Assembly (NCBI RefSeq): GCF_900143005.1
Contig: NZ_FRCS01000005.1
Span: 124,001 to 188,000, forward strand
Source: Cryptosporangium aurantiacum
Lineage (GTDB): Bacteria; Actinomycetota; Actinomycetes; Mycobacteriales; Cryptosporangiaceae
Direction: 5' to 3'
DNA length: 64,000 bases
How positions within the stretch are numbered: the first letter of the stretch is position 1; each line of letters opens with the position of its first letter. Shown piece after piece: positions 26,980-36,371 of this stretch. The notes under the pieces were generated by a model. It was not told the DNA's origin. It did not search any database and saw only the letters and a program-made list of their open reading frames with translations. A program made the position numbers and the translations under genes.

Positions 26980-28233
26980 GTGACCACCGCCACCCGGATC
27001 TACTTGGCGCGACTGGCCGGCGTTGCGGTCTTCGATCCGAGTGGCGATCAACTCGGCCGGGTCCGGGACGCGGTGGTACGCCCTCGGGCGGAGATCACGC
27101 GCCCACCGCGGGTCACCGGCCTGGTGGTCGAGATCGTCCACCGACGCCGCATCTTCGTCCCGCTCGGCCGGGTGACCGCGTTCGACCCGGACGCGGTGAT
27201 GCTGAACACCGGAACGATCAGCCTGCGCCGGTTCGAGCAGCGCACCGGCGAGCTGATGGCACTGGGCGACATGCTCGACCGCCAGGTGACGATCGGCGCC
27301 GACGATCCACCGGTCCGCGCGGTCGTCGTCGACGTCGCGATGGAGCGGTCGCGCGCCGGCGAGTGGGAGCTGGTCAAGGTCGCGGCCCGGGAGCACTCGT
27401 CGGGCATGCTCGGACGCCGCCGGGGGCACCTCCGCCAGGTCGACTGGGGCGAGGTCGACGGCGTGATCAGCAGCCAGGACCGGCAGGGCGCGGCCAACCT
27501 CCTCGCGGTGTTCGACCAGCTCCGCGCCGCCGACCTGGCGAACGTGCTGCAAGGGCTCTCGGACAAGCGCCGGGTGGAGGTCGCCGCCGCGCTCGGCGAC
27601 GACCGGCTCGCCGACGTCCTCGAGGAACTGCCCGAGGACGACCAGGTCGAGATCCTCGGTTACCTGGACACCGAACGCGCCGCCCACGTCCTCGAGGAGA
27701 TGGACCCGGACGACGCCGCGGACCTGCTCGGCGAGCTGCCGGAGCCCGAGCAGGAGCGCCTGCTGGCGATGATGGAGCCGTCGGAGGCCGCCCCGGTGCG
27801 GCGTCTGCTCGATTACACCGAGGACACCGCGGGCGGCATGATGACGTCCGAGCCGGTGATCATGCCGCCGGACGCGACCGTGGCCCATGCTCTCGCGCGG
27901 GTCCGCGACCCGGACCTGACGCCGGCGCTGGCGGCCCAGGTGTACGTCTGCCGTCCGCCGTCGGCGACGCCGACCGGCCGGTTCCTCGGCATCGCCCACC
28001 TGCAGCGTCTCCTCCGAGAGGAGCCTGGCACGCTGGTCAGCGCAGTCGTCGACGCCGACCTCGACCCGCTGAACGCCGACGCGACGCTCGCCCAGGTGGC
28101 CCACTACCTGGCGACGTACAACTTGGTCGCCGTGCCGGTCGTCGACGAGAACGACCGCCTGCTCGGCGCCGTCACCGTGGACGACGTGCTCGACCACCTC
28201 CTGCCGGAGGACTGGCGCGACCGGGACGGCTGA
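26980..28233 (+). CDS. soluble PRC-barrel/MgtE-N/CBS protein
   Basis: A 417-residue protein with three parts: an N-terminal PRC-barrel-like domain (residues about 1-150, with FDPSGDQLGRVRDAVV), an MgtE N-domain of helical repeats (about 170-285, LRAADLANVLQGL, LPEDDQVEILGYL) and a CBS pair (about 290-410, TAGGMMTSEPVIMPPD and VPVVDENDRLLGAVTVDDVLDHLL). It stops where MgtE channels would enter the membrane, so it is the cytosolic gate without the Mg2+ pore. Similar proteins (Rv1232c, from memory) lie near mrp. It may sense Mg2+ or nucleotides and act on another membrane protein, such as the DUF1003 protein encoded 22 nt downstream. Confidence 0.85.
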   Translation: MTTATRIYLARLAGVAVFDPSGDQLGRVRDAVVRPRAEITRPPRVTGLVVEIVHRRRIFVPLGRVTAFDPDAVMLNTGTISLRRFEQRTGELMALGDMLDRQVTIGADDPPVRAVVVDVAMERSRAGEWELVKVAAREHSSGMLGRRRGHLRQVDWGEVDGVISSQDRQGAANLLAVFDQLRAADLANVLQGLSDKRRVEVAAALGDDRLADVLEELPEDDQVEILGYLDTERAAHVLEEMDPDDAADLLGELPEPEQERLLAMMEPSEAAPVRRLLDYTEDTAGGMMTSEPVIMPPDATVAHALARVRDPDLTPALAAQVYVCRPPSATPTGRFLGIAHLQRLLREEPGTLVSAVVDADLDPLNADATLAQVAHYLATYNLVAVPVVDENDRLLGAVTVDDVLDHLLPEDWRDRDG

Positions 28234-28255
28234 ACCGCGGAGGAGGTGAACGGGA

Positions 28256-28843
28256 ATGTCGGATGTCACACGGTCCCGGAGCCGGTTGGATCAGCCGCGC
28301 GAGCGGCGCCGCCGGTTGCCGCGGTTCGACGCGGACGCGTTCGGCCGTGGCTCCGAGCGGGTCGCGCAGTTCCTCGGTACCGGCACGTTCATCCTGATGC
28401 AGACGGTCATCGTCATCGTCTGGGTGACGCTCAACATCTTCGCGGTCAACCTGCGCTGGGACCCCTACCCGTTCATCCTGCTGAACCTCGCGTTCTCCAC
28501 CCAGGCCGCGTACGCCGCGCCGCTGATCCTGCTGGCGCAGAACCGCCAGGCCGACCGGGACCGGATCTCGCTGGAGGAGGATCGGCTGCGCGCGCAGGCG
28601 GCGAAGGCCGACACCGAGTACCTGGCCAGGGAACTCGCCGCGCTGCGGCTCGCGCTGGGTGAGGTCGCGACCCGCGAGTACCTCCGGTCGGAGCTCGGCC
28701 GGGTCGTCGAAGAACTACGCGAACCCTCGGACGCGGACGCCGACCTGGCTCGGCCCGCCGGAGAGAGCCGCCGCGCCGAGCGGCGCCTGAGCACCGAGAG
28801 CCGACGCGACACCGACGGCCGCCGCGCCCGCCTCACCCGCTGA
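28256..28843 (+). CDS. DUF1003 membrane protein
   Basis: A 195-residue protein. Two membrane helices (about residues 43-62 and 72-94) contain the DUF1003 pattern GTGTFILMQTVIVIVWVTLN and DPYPFILLNLAFSTQAAYAAP; MSQNRQ-like LLAQNRQADRDR follows. The C-terminal 90 residues are a charged helix, probably coiled coil. The ATG has GGAGGAGG upstream. It is probably co-transcribed with the MgtE-N/CBS gene. Its last codons lie in a 20-bp repeat that continues past the stop. Confidence 0.87.
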   Translation: MSDVTRSRSRLDQPRERRRRLPRFDADAFGRGSERVAQFLGTGTFILMQTVIVIVWVTLNIFAVNLRWDPYPFILLNLAFSTQAAYAAPLILLAQNRQADRDRISLEEDRLRAQAAKADTEYLARELAALRLALGEVATREYLRSELGRVVEELREPSDADADLARPAGESRRAERRLSTESRRDTDGRRARLTR

Positions 28844-28890
28844 CCGCGCGCCTCACCCGATGACCGCCCGCCTCACCCGCTGACCGCCCG
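28831..28890. repeat. 20-bp tandem repeats across the DUF1003 stop
   Basis: Three units of cctcacccg(c/a)tgaccgc(g/c)cg at 28831, 28851 and 28871. The first supplies the end of the DUF1003 gene (LTR then TGA). A related block (28922-28947) holds the stop of the convergent azlD gene. Confidence 0.85.
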
Positions 28891-28934
28891 CACTTCGCCC
28901 GACGGGCCGCGCGCACTTCGGCTGACCGCGCGCC

Positions 28935-29240
28935 TCACCCGGCGACCGCGCGCACCAGCGCGGCGGTCGCCGCCGCGAGCACGACGACGAGCAGGAACGG
29001 CGCCCGGAGCAGCACCGCGACAACTGCGACCGCGACGCCGGCCGCGCGGGCGTCCAGGACGAGCGCGCGACCGCTGCCGAACGTCTGCACCGCGACCAGC
29101 GCCGCGAGCAGCGCGACCGGCAGCAGCGTCGCAACGCGCAGGACGCGCGGGTCCTCCAGCCAGTGCGACGGCAGCGACAACCCGACCCACTTGAACAGGT
29201 AACAGCCCGCAGCGGCGAGGCCCAGCGCCAGCCAGATCAC
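28935..29240 (-). CDS. azlD: AzlD-type branched-chain amino-acid exporter subunit
   Basis: A 101-residue protein with three to four membrane helices and the AzlD pattern GCYLFKWVGLSLP ... VLRVATLLPVALLAALV. It forms the small subunit of a branched-chain amino-acid exporter with AzlC. GTG 29240 overlaps the azlC stop by four bases (GTGA), showing coupled translation. Confidence 0.87.
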   Translation of the reverse strand: MIWLALGLAAAGCYLFKWVGLSLPSHWLEDPRVLRVATLLPVALLAALVAVQTFGSGRALVLDARAAGVAVAVVAVLLRAPFLLVVVLAAATAALVRAVAG

Positions 29241-30094
29241 GACGCGTCCCCCGCCACCGAACCGCCGTCGACCCCAGCCCGCCCGGACGCAGGACCGCCG
29301 GACGCAGGACCGCCGGACGCAGGACCGCCGGACGCAGGACCGCCGGACGCAGGACCGCCGGACGCAGGACCGCCGGACGCAGGACCGCCGGGCGCGGGGG
29401 CGCTGGGCGGCGGCGAGTCGCCGCGGGCAAGGAGGGTTCGGCCGACGGCGAGGACACCGAACGACGCCAAGAGCACCGGGACGCCTGGCGGCAGCCACGG
29501 CGTGGCCACCAGCGCGATCACCGCTCCGGCGGCGGCCACCCGCCACGCACCCCCACCCTCGCGCAGCCGAGGCGCGAGCAGCGCGAGGAACCCGGCCGGC
29601 GCTGCGGCGTCCAGACCTAGGACCGCGGGGTCGCCGACCGCGGTCGCACCCGCCGCCCCGAGCAGCGTCGCAGCGTTCCAGAGCACGAACACGCTGGTCG
29701 CCGTCGAGACGAACGCGAGCCGCGACGCGGCGGGGGTCGGCTGGGCGAGCGCCATCGCCGCCGATTCGTCGATCACGCCTTGCGCGGCGACCGCCCGCCG
29801 CCACCCCGACCACCCCAGCAGCCCCGACAGCCGGACGCCGTACAGCGCGTTCCGCGCACCGAGCAGCAGCGCCGAACCGACCGCGGCGGGCACCCCACCA
29901 CCCGCTCCGACGACACCGACCAGCGCGAACTGGCTCGCGCCGGTGAACACGAGCAGGCTGCTCAGGCAGGTCTGCAAGATGCTCAACCCGGCGGCGACAC
30001 CGGCCGCGCCGAACGCGATCCCGTACGCCCCGGTGGCGACGCCGACGCCGAGCGCGTCGCGGAGGATCGTGCGGGACTGCGGGGTTGATTCCAT
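29237..30094 (-). CDS. azlC: AzlC-type branched-chain amino-acid exporter subunit
   Basis: A 285-residue membrane protein. The AzlC signature is at the N-terminus (GVGVATGAYGIAFGAAGVA, then SSLLVFTGASQFALVGVV and ARNALYGVRLS), with about six helices. It exports branched-chain amino acids with AzlD, which overlaps it by 4 nt. The C-terminal tail is unusual: seven 15-bp repeats encode GGPAS units, a flexible cytoplasmic extension absent from typical AzlC proteins. Confidence 0.88.
   Translation of the reverse strand: MESTPQSRTILRDALGVGVATGAYGIAFGAAGVAAGLSILQTCLSSLLVFTGASQFALVGVVGAGGGVPAAVGSALLLGARNALYGVRLSGLLGWSGWRRAVAAQGVIDESAAMALAQPTPAASRLAFVSTATSVFVLWNAATLLGAAGATAVGDPAVLGLDAAAPAGFLALLAPRLREGGGAWRVAAAGAVIALVATPWLPPGVPVLLASFGVLAVGRTLLARGDSPPPSAPAPGGPASGGPASGGPASGGPASGGPASGGPASGGPASGRAGVDGGSVAGDAS
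29285..29389 (-). repeat. seven perfect 15-bp coding repeats in azlC
   Basis: Seven identical units ggacgcaggaccgcc, encoding GGPAS repeats near the AzlC C-terminus. Identity even at third codon positions points to recent expansion by slippage. Confidence 0.95.
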
Positions 30095-30219
30095 GACCGC
30101 ACCGTAAATCCCGTACCGAACGTCCGGTTACCGGCGTGTGACGCGAACCTCGTCATGCGGTTGCGTTCAGCGCACAGGTTGGGGTGGTGCGTCCCCTACC
30201 CGCACGTAGCATTAGCCGC

Positions 30220-31371
30220 ATGCCGCTCTCTCCCACGCTCCCCGCGGAAGCCGATATTCGTACGGCCCTCGCTGGAGTCAACGACCCCGAGATCCGCCGG
30301 CCGATCACCGACCTCGGCATGGTCGAATCGGTGGCCGTGCACCCCGATGGGGTGGTCGAGGTCGCGGTGCTGCTCACGGTGGCCGGGTGCCCCATGCGGG
30401 ACACGCTGACCAACGACGTCACGGCCGCGGTGAGCAAGCTGACCGGCGTCACCGGCGTGCGGGTGAACTTCGGCGTGATGAGCGACACCCAGCGCAAGGA
30501 GCTGCAGGCGTCGCTGCGCGGTGGCAAGACCGGCGAACCGGTGATCCCGTTCGCGCAGCCCGGCTCGATGACCCGGGTGTACGCGGTGGCGTCCGGTAAG
30601 GGCGGCGTCGGCAAGTCGTCGGTGACCGTCAACCTGGCCGCGGCGCTGGCTGCCCGCGGGTTGTCGGTGGGGGTGCTGGACGCCGACATCTACGGCTTCT
30701 CGATCCCGCGCATGCTCGGCGTCGAGGGAAGTCCGACGCAGGTCGAGCAGATGATCATGCCGCCGCAGTCGCACGGCGTGAAGGTGATCTCGATCGGCAT
30801 GTTCACGCCGGGGAACACCGCGGTGGTGTGGCGCGGGCCGATGTTGCACCGCGCGCTGCAGCAGTTCCTCGCCGACGTGTTCTGGGGCGATCTGGACGTG
30901 CTGCTGATGGACCTGCCGCCGGGCACCGGCGACATCGCGATCTCGGTGGCGCAGCTGGTACCGAACGCGGAGATCCTGGTCGTGACCACGCCGCAGCAGG
31001 CCGCGGCCGAGGTCGCGGAACGAGCGGGCTCGATCGCGCTCCAAACGCACCAGCGGTTGGTGGGTGTCGTCGAGAACATGTCGTGGCTGGAGCTGCCGAA
31101 CGGCGAGCGGATGGACGTGTTCGGCTCCGGTGGCGGCGAGGCGGTCTCCGCGGCGCTCAGCCGGACGCTCGGCGCGCAGGTGCCGCTGCTGGGGCAGATC
31201 CCGCTCGACCCGCGCGTCCGCGAGGGTGGCGACTCCGGAACCCCGCTCGTGCTCTCCGACCCGGACGCCGCCGCGGCCAAGGCTCTCCGCGGCGTCGCCG
31301 ACAAACTAGCCGTCCGCCAGCGAGGCCTCGCGGGCATGTCCCTGGGCCTCAGCCCCGCCAAGCGCCGCTAG
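30220..31371 (+). CDS. mrp: Mrp/NBP35 family Fe-S cluster carrier ATPase
   Basis: A 383-residue P-loop protein. The N-terminal MIP18/DUF59 domain (about residues 8-85) is followed by the ATPase domain with deviant Walker A ASGKGGVGKSSVTVNLA, LDADIYGF, MDLPPGTGDI and ENMSWLELPNG. The CPxC motif that many Mrp proteins carry near the C-terminus is not present here: the corresponding region reads MSWLELPNGERMDVFGSGG. It transfers Fe-S clusters in the cytosol (family knowledge). The 125-bp gap to azlC holds divergent promoters. Confidence 0.92.
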   Translation: MPLSPTLPAEADIRTALAGVNDPEIRRPITDLGMVESVAVHPDGVVEVAVLLTVAGCPMRDTLTNDVTAAVSKLTGVTGVRVNFGVMSDTQRKELQASLRGGKTGEPVIPFAQPGSMTRVYAVASGKGGVGKSSVTVNLAAALAARGLSVGVLDADIYGFSIPRMLGVEGSPTQVEQMIMPPQSHGVKVISIGMFTPGNTAVVWRGPMLHRALQQFLADVFWGDLDVLLMDLPPGTGDIAISVAQLVPNAEILVVTTPQQAAAEVAERAGSIALQTHQRLVGVVENMSWLELPNGERMDVFGSGGGEAVSAALSRTLGAQVPLLGQIPLDPRVREGGDSGTPLVLSDPDAAAAKALRGVADKLAVRQRGLAGMSLGLSPAKRR

Positions 31372-31405
31372 GCCGGCGCGCGCAGTTGTTCTAGCGGGCC
31401 GTGCA

Positions 31406-31813
31406 CTAGGTGGCGTCGGAGTCGTAGCGAGCCGCGCGCGACTCCGGGGACGAGCTCTTTGCCTTGCCGTTTTTGGACGGGCCCTCGTCGCGGTAGGCCT
31501 CCGTGACCTCGTCGACGTGGGTCAGCTCCTCGAAGTCACGCATCGCGTCCTTCAGGGGCTTCCGCAGCGCGGCTTCGTCCTCTTCGCTCAGCAGGTGCTT
31601 CCGGACGAAGCGCTTCGGGTGCAGATCCTCGATCTCAAAATCGGTGCCTAGCTCGTCCCGCAGCTCCGCGCTGGCCCCACGGGCCATCTGGCGGAGCGTC
31701 CGGAGCATCCGCCCCGCTTCACCGATCACCTTCGGCAACCGATCGGGCCCGAACACGAAGAGCCCGATCAGCGCCAGGACGATGATCTCCCACCAACCGA
31801 GATTCTCGAACAC
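31406..31813 (-). CDS. tatB: Sec-independent translocase subunit TatB
   Basis: A 135-residue protein. The short N-terminal membrane helix (WWEIIVLALIGLFVFGPDRLPK, with the FGP hinge) and the following amphipathic helix (VIGEAGRMLRTLRQMARGA) are typical of TatA/TatB. The charged tail and Glu near position 9 favour TatB. It recognises twin-arginine substrates with TatC at the membrane. It is downstream of htrA on the same strand, as in mycobacteria. Confidence 0.93.
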   Translation of the reverse strand: MFENLGWWEIIVLALIGLFVFGPDRLPKVIGEAGRMLRTLRQMARGASAELRDELGTDFEIEDLHPKRFVRKHLLSEEDEAALRKPLKDAMRDFEELTHVDEVTEAYRDEGPSKNGKAKSSSPESRAARYDSDAT

Positions 31814-31944
31814 CGCTGCTCCTCACCGCGGTCACCGCCGTGTCGTCAGCTCGGTACCTGGCCGCTCCTCCGCAGCCTAATCCGTGCCCGGACGGTCCGT
31901 CAGGCCGCCCGGGCACGAGCTTGCTGTGGGAACAGAGGGTACGG

Positions 31945-33546
31945 CTAGCGCTGGCCGAGCGTCACGGTCGTCGTCACCGTCTTGCCACCACGTCGGTAGG
32001 TGATCCCGACCTTGGTGTTCGGATCCTGCTTCCGGATCAGCGCGATCAGGGCGACGCCGTCCTCGATCGGCCGGTTGACGAACTTCGTCACGATGTCGCC
32101 TGCCTTCAGCCCGGCCTTCTCCGCGGGACCACCGGCGACCACCTTGGTCAGCGGCGCACCGCCCGACGTCTCGTCGGCGAGGTTGACCTCCGCACCGATG
32201 ATCGTCGTGCGCGCCTTGCCGGTGGCGATGATCTCCTCGGCGATGCGCTTGGCCTGGTTGATCGGGATCGCGAAGCCGATGCCGATGTTGCCGCTGCTCG
32301 ACCCGCTCCGGCTGGGCAGCGCCGCGATCGCGGAGTTGACGCCGATGACCCGGCCGGCTCCGTCGACGAGCGGTCCACCGGAGTTACCGGGGTTGATCGC
32401 CGCGTCGGTCTGGATCGCGGCCAGGTACGCGTCGTCCTCGTCGCCCTGGCTGGCGCCGCTGTCGCCGCCGGTCCGCACCGGCCGGTCCAACGCGCTGACG
32501 ATGCCGCTGGTCACCGTGTCGGCCAGTCCGAGCGGCGAACCGAACGCCACGGTGGGGTCGCCGATCGCGATCTTGTCCGAGTCGCCGAACTTGACCTGCT
32601 TGAGGTCGCTCTTCTGGATCTTCAGCACCGCGATGTCGGACCCGGGATCGCGTCCGACGATCGACGCCGAAACCGACGTGCCGTCGTGGAACACCACGCG
32701 CAGCGTGCCGCCGGCGGCGGCCGGCGCGGCCACGTGGTTGTTCGTGAGGACGTAACCCTCGTCGGAGATGACGAAGCCGGACCCGTTGCCGTTGCCGCTC
32801 GCCGAGCGGATCACGATCGTGACGACGCTGGGCTGCAGCTGCTTCGCGATGCCCGCCAGCGACGTGGGCGGACGCTCGGCCAGCTCCGGCGTCTCGCCCG
32901 AGCTGTCGCCGAGCGAGAACGAGCTGCCTGCGGTGCGGGCGGCCACGACGTACCCGAGCGCACCACCGAGAAGGCCCGCGACGACCGCGACCACGATCGA
33001 GACGAGCATGATCGGCCCGAACCCACCGCGGCGCGCCGGTCCGTCACCGGGCGGCGTGGGCCCGGCGGGCGGCGGGGTGCCGGGCGGCGTCGGAGCCAGC
33101 CAGGCCGGGGCGGCCGACGGGTCGCGCCACGGGTCCTGAGCCCCCGCCTGCGACCAGAACGGCGAACCGCCCGGTGCGCCGTTCCCGGGGGTGGGAACGG
33201 CCGGTCCGGCGGTCGGAATCGGCGCGGTGGGGTACCCGCTCGGCCCCGGCTGCGACGGCACGCCCCCCGACTGCATGCCCGGAGACGGCATGCCCCCGGA
33301 CGGCATGCCCCCCGACGGCCCACCGCTCAACGGCGCGGCCGGGGCGCTGCTCGGCGTCGGCGCGGTCGGCAGAGCGCCGGTGTTGTAGGCCTCGGACGTC
33401 GGCGCGTAACCCACATCGGGCTGCGGGGAACTCCACGGCGCACCGCTCGCCGACCCGCTACCCGGCGCACCCGGAGGCGAGGCCGCCGCGTCCTCCGGCG
33501 TCGGGGCGTCCGCCGGTCGTCCGTCGACCCGGCTCGCGTCGGTCAA
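31945..33546 (-). CDS. htrA: HtrA/DegP-type membrane-anchored serine protease
   Basis: A 533-residue protein. A long Pro/Gly/Ser-rich cytoplasmic N-terminus (residues 1 to about 175, with GGMPSGGM-type repeats) is followed by one membrane helix (about 178-205), a trypsin-like domain with LTNNHVAAP (His), DIAVLKI (Asp) and GNSGGPLV (Ser), and a C-terminal PDZ domain (about 445-530). It degrades or refolds misfolded envelope proteins. The start is TTG 33546, with GGAGG 7 nt upstream. It lies downstream of the sigE group and is probably part of its stress response. Confidence 0.93.
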   Translation of the reverse strand: MTDASRVDGRPADAPTPEDAAASPPGAPGSGSASGAPWSSPQPDVGYAPTSEAYNTGALPTAPTPSSAPAAPLSGGPSGGMPSGGMPSPGMQSGGVPSQPGPSGYPTAPIPTAGPAVPTPGNGAPGGSPFWSQAGAQDPWRDPSAAPAWLAPTPPGTPPPAGPTPPGDGPARRGGFGPIMLVSIVVAVVAGLLGGALGYVVAARTAGSSFSLGDSSGETPELAERPPTSLAGIAKQLQPSVVTIVIRSASGNGNGSGFVISDEGYVLTNNHVAAPAAAGGTLRVVFHDGTSVSASIVGRDPGSDIAVLKIQKSDLKQVKFGDSDKIAIGDPTVAFGSPLGLADTVTSGIVSALDRPVRTGGDSGASQGDEDDAYLAAIQTDAAINPGNSGGPLVDGAGRVIGVNSAIAALPSRSGSSSGNIGIGFAIPINQAKRIAEEIIATGKARTTIIGAEVNLADETSGGAPLTKVVAGGPAEKAGLKAGDIVTKFVNRPIEDGVALIALIRKQDPNTKVGITYRRGGKTVTTTVTLGQR

Positions 33547-33704
33547 GGGGGTACCTCCGCCTCGTCACGCCCGGCGTCTTCCGCCGGGTGCTCCACTCCA
33601 GTGTTCCTCGCCCAGTCCACCGATGCAGCCCAAGTCATCCGACCGGAGGGGGCCCTGCCCGCCGAACAGCGTGACACGGCCGCGCATGCGGCACACGCGC
33701 AAGA

Positions 33705-34904
33705 TCAGTGGAAAGGATCGACCCAGGATCCCACTCGCCGGATCCCCTTGCTCATCCGGGCGAGGACACCGGTGTCGGCGGACACCGTCGGCAGCGATTC
33801 GACCACCGTCGTCACGGTGGCGTCGGGAACGTCGGTGATCAGCGTGTAGACCATGCCGGAGCCGGCCCAGCTGACCTCACGGTAGAGACCGCAGCGCAGG
33901 TAGACCTCGGTGTCGCCGACCTGGCGCCTGCTGAAGCCCGCCGGAACAGCGGATTCGTCCAGCCGACCACGCTGGGCGAACAGCGAGAGCGCGAACAGCC
34001 CGTCGGAGTAGCTCAGCTGCACCGAGAGGTCCGCCCCGGTGCCGACGGTCCGTGCGCAGACCTGGGTGAGGCCGGCCAGCCGCTTGCCCGGCAGGTCCCA
34101 GCCCTCGGCGGTGAGCTCGGCGAGCTCCTCGTCGGAGAGGCCGTCGTCGCACGCGCCGACGGCCTCCGAGGGAGCGTCAGAAGCGGGCACCTCGGACGGT
34201 GCGGGCGTCACCGCGGTGGTGGGCAGCACGGTCAGGCCGGTGAACGTCGACCTGCGGATCACCCGGCTCGCCGTGTCGAGCAGCTCCCGCTGGATCGCCA
34301 GCCCGGTCTCGTCGTCGACCCAGAGGCGGCCGACGATCGTGCCGCTCAGGCGCAGCACATCGATCCGGGTCACCGGCCGCTCGAGCATCCGCTCCGCGCC
34401 CCTGACCTCCACCCGGTATGCCTGGGTGAGCGTCGCCAGCGTCGCGTCGGAGAGGTCGAGCGTGCCGTCCACGGCGACGAGCTGGCCGGTCGGGCGTCCG
34501 GCGCCGCTCCGCCCGGACCCGTCGGTCGCGACGACCGTGACGCCGTGGCCGGGAACGTTGCGGACGAACGCCGTCGTCGTCACCTGGCCCCAGCGCGACC
34601 AGCTGCGGAACAACTTGGTGCCCTGGTATCCGGTCTCCGCCTGAGCGCGGGCGGCGCGGCGCAGCAGGTCGAGCGCGCGACGCTCACCCGCGCCGAGCGT
34701 CCGCGAGCCGACGGTGAGGGCAGGCGCGGAACGCAGCGACGAGCCGCCGCCGGACTGACCGGCGCCGGTCGTCTCCACCGGCGCCGGAACGAACAGGTAG
34801 ACGCCGGTCGAGCAGACGACCGCACCGAGCGCGCCGGCGCCGACCACGAGCACGAGGCGACGGGCCGCTCGCAGCAGCCCGGCGCGCGGATCGACCAGCT
34901 TCAC
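33705..34904 (-). CDS. RseB/MucB-like envelope-stress regulator
   Basis: A 399-residue protein with one N-terminal membrane helix (about residues 16-40), then a domain resembling the N-terminal lipoprotein-like fold of RseB/MucB (YQGTKLFRSWSRWGQVTTTAFV, DDETGLAIQRELLDTASRVIRRSTFTGL) and a C-terminal domain. It would sit outside the membrane and modulate the anti-sigma factor encoded immediately upstream, overlapping by 4 nt (ATGA). The context with sigE supports this; sequence similarity alone is weaker. Confidence 0.82.
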   Translation of the reverse strand: MKLVDPRAGLLRAARRLVLVVGAGALGAVVCSTGVYLFVPAPVETTGAGQSGGGSSLRSAPALTVGSRTLGAGERRALDLLRRAARAQAETGYQGTKLFRSWSRWGQVTTTAFVRNVPGHGVTVVATDGSGRSGAGRPTGQLVAVDGTLDLSDATLATLTQAYRVEVRGAERMLERPVTRIDVLRLSGTIVGRLWVDDETGLAIQRELLDTASRVIRRSTFTGLTVLPTTAVTPAPSEVPASDAPSEAVGACDDGLSDEELAELTAEGWDLPGKRLAGLTQVCARTVGTGADLSVQLSYSDGLFALSLFAQRGRLDESAVPAGFSRRQVGDTEVYLRCGLYREVSWAGSGMVYTLITDVPDATVTTVVESLPTVSADTGVLARMSKGIRRVGSWVDPFH

Positions 34905-35524
34905 TCGTCGGTGTCCGCAACGTCGACGACGGACGCTTCCCGGTCACCGCCCGGCACACCACCGGTCACCTCGCCGTGCTCCTTGATGTAGGTCAGGACC
35001 GGCGGGTTGACGGTGCTGGGCTGCTGCTGGTCGCCGCCGAGGACGACAACCGTGGAGAGGCTGATCGCGAACGCCGCGACGCCACCGACCGCGGTCGCCA
35101 CGACGCTGCGCCGCAGACGGCGTCCACCCGGACGCGAACTGTCCGGACGGCGTCCGATCGGGCGTCGTCGGCCGGCAGCGGCTGCGACCGGCCGACGGGT
35201 GATCGGCGGACGCCCCGCGGGCGCCACCGCACGGAAGCTCGCTTCCATCCGGATCGGCGGCGGGGTGAGCTCCGGTGTGGCCCGATCGGTGGGCGTGGTC
35301 TCGGGCAGCGCGCGGAGCCGGTCGAGCAGCGAGTCCGGGCACCGCGGCGTCTCGAGCTTGGCCAGCCGGGCCTTGAGCTGACGGTGGCCGTCAACTTCCG
35401 CGCGGCACTCCGCGCAGTGGGCGAGATGGACGAGTACCCGGTCACGGGTCGTCAGGTCGAGCGCGTCGTCCGCGAAGGCGGATGCGAGCTCACCGAGGTG
35501 CGGATCGCGGCGGGGGCCGGTCAC
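34901..35524 (-). CDS. rseA: zinc-type anti-sigma factor (RseA-like)
   Basis: A 207-residue anti-sigma factor. The N-terminal zf-HC2/ZAS motif is HL-x2-ASAF ... [16 protein letters not shown] (H-x3-C-x2-C). An Arg-rich linker leads to one membrane helix at about residues 143-165 ([24 protein letters not shown]). It binds SigE until released by stress. Its GTG overlaps the sigE stop and its stop overlaps the RseB-like start, giving a tightly coupled three-gene unit. Confidence 0.92.
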   Translation of the reverse strand: MTGPRRDPHLGELASAFADDALDLTTRDRVLVHLAHCAECRAEVDGHRQLKARLAKLETPRCPDSLLDRLRALPETTPTDRATPELTPPPIRMEASFRAVAPAGRPPITRRPVAAAAGRRRPIGRRPDSSRPGGRRLRRSVVATAVGGVAAFAISLSTVVVLGGDQQQPSTVNPPVLTYIKEHGEVTGGVPGGDREASVVDVADTDE

Positions 35525-36171
35525 GACATGCCGTCCACGGGGCTCTCCGCGTCGACACCACCATCGGCGCCGCGGGTGGCTCGGGGTGCCCGGTGCGCCA
35601 GCGCCTCACGGAGCTGGCTACGGCCGCGGTGGATCCGGCTGCGGACCGTTCCGAGCTTCACGCCCAGGGTCGCGGCGATCTCCTCGTAGGAGAGGCCTTC
35701 GATGTCGCACAGGACGACCGGCGCGCGGAAGTCCGGCGGCAACGCGGCCAGCGCGCGCTGGACGTCGTCGTCGAGGTTCTCGTCGACGTAGACCTGCTCG
35801 GGGCTGCGCTCGCGGCCGGGCACACGCTCGGCGTCGTCGGGCAGCGCCTCGAAGCGGATCCGGGCGCGTCGCCGCGCCAGGTCGAGGAACAGGTTCGTGG
35901 TGATCCGGTGCAGCCAGCCCTCGAACGTTCCGGGCCGGTAGCGGTCGAGCGCGCGGAAGACCCGGACGAAGACCTCCTGCGTGAGGTCCTCGGCGTCGGG
36001 GCGGTTGCCGGTGAGCCGGTAGGCGAGCCGGTAAACCCGGGCGGAGTGCTCGCGGACGACCTCGTCCCACGCGGGCGGGTCCCAGCTGACCGGCTCCGTG
36101 AAGCCGGCCACGGACCGTTCGGCGACGGGCTCCTCGGCGGGTTCTCCGGGGGCCCCGGTGTGCGCAGTCAC
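35521..36171 (-). CDS. sigE: ECF RNA polymerase sigma factor SigE
   Basis: A 216-residue ECF sigma factor. Region 2 includes [25 protein letters not shown] (2.1-2.2) and [21 protein letters not shown] (2.3-2.4). Region 4 includes [23 protein letters not shown] and [22 protein letters not shown] 36171, with GGGAGG 5 nt upstream, is preferred over ATG 36210. It controls envelope-stress genes, likely including its own operon, and is divergent from the O-methyltransferase gene as in M. tuberculosis (Rv1220c/Rv1221, from memory). Confidence 0.93.
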   Translation of the reverse strand: MTAHTGAPGEPAEEPVAERSVAGFTEPVSWDPPAWDEVVREHSARVYRLAYRLTGNRPDAEDLTQEVFVRVFRALDRYRPGTFEGWLHRITTNLFLDLARRRARIRFEALPDDAERVPGRERSPEQVYVDENLDDDVQRALAALPPDFRAPVVLCDIEGLSYEEIAATLGVKLGTVRSRIHRGRSQLREALAHRAPRATRGADGGVDAESPVDGMS

Positions 36172-36371
36172 CGCGACCTCCCTCACAGGCGCTACCGGTG
36201 TGATCACCATTGTGCCCGGGCCCTCCCACTCTTCGCTGCTGCACGACCCGGGTTAGCCCCCGTGCGGTGCACGCCATCTCGTCGTGCTGTGCCTTCCTGC
36301 CTGCCAACGGATCGCGGTTCGAGCGCGTTCCCCTACCCTGTCCGAGGCGGTGCTGGGACGGGAGGACTGTG

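Noticed and set aside
29285-29389. Regular direct repeats that could suggest a CRISPR array
   Set aside because: The units are contiguous 15-mers without spacers, in frame within azlC. No cas genes are nearby; the Cas4-like nuclease at 12373 has a general RecB-family layout.
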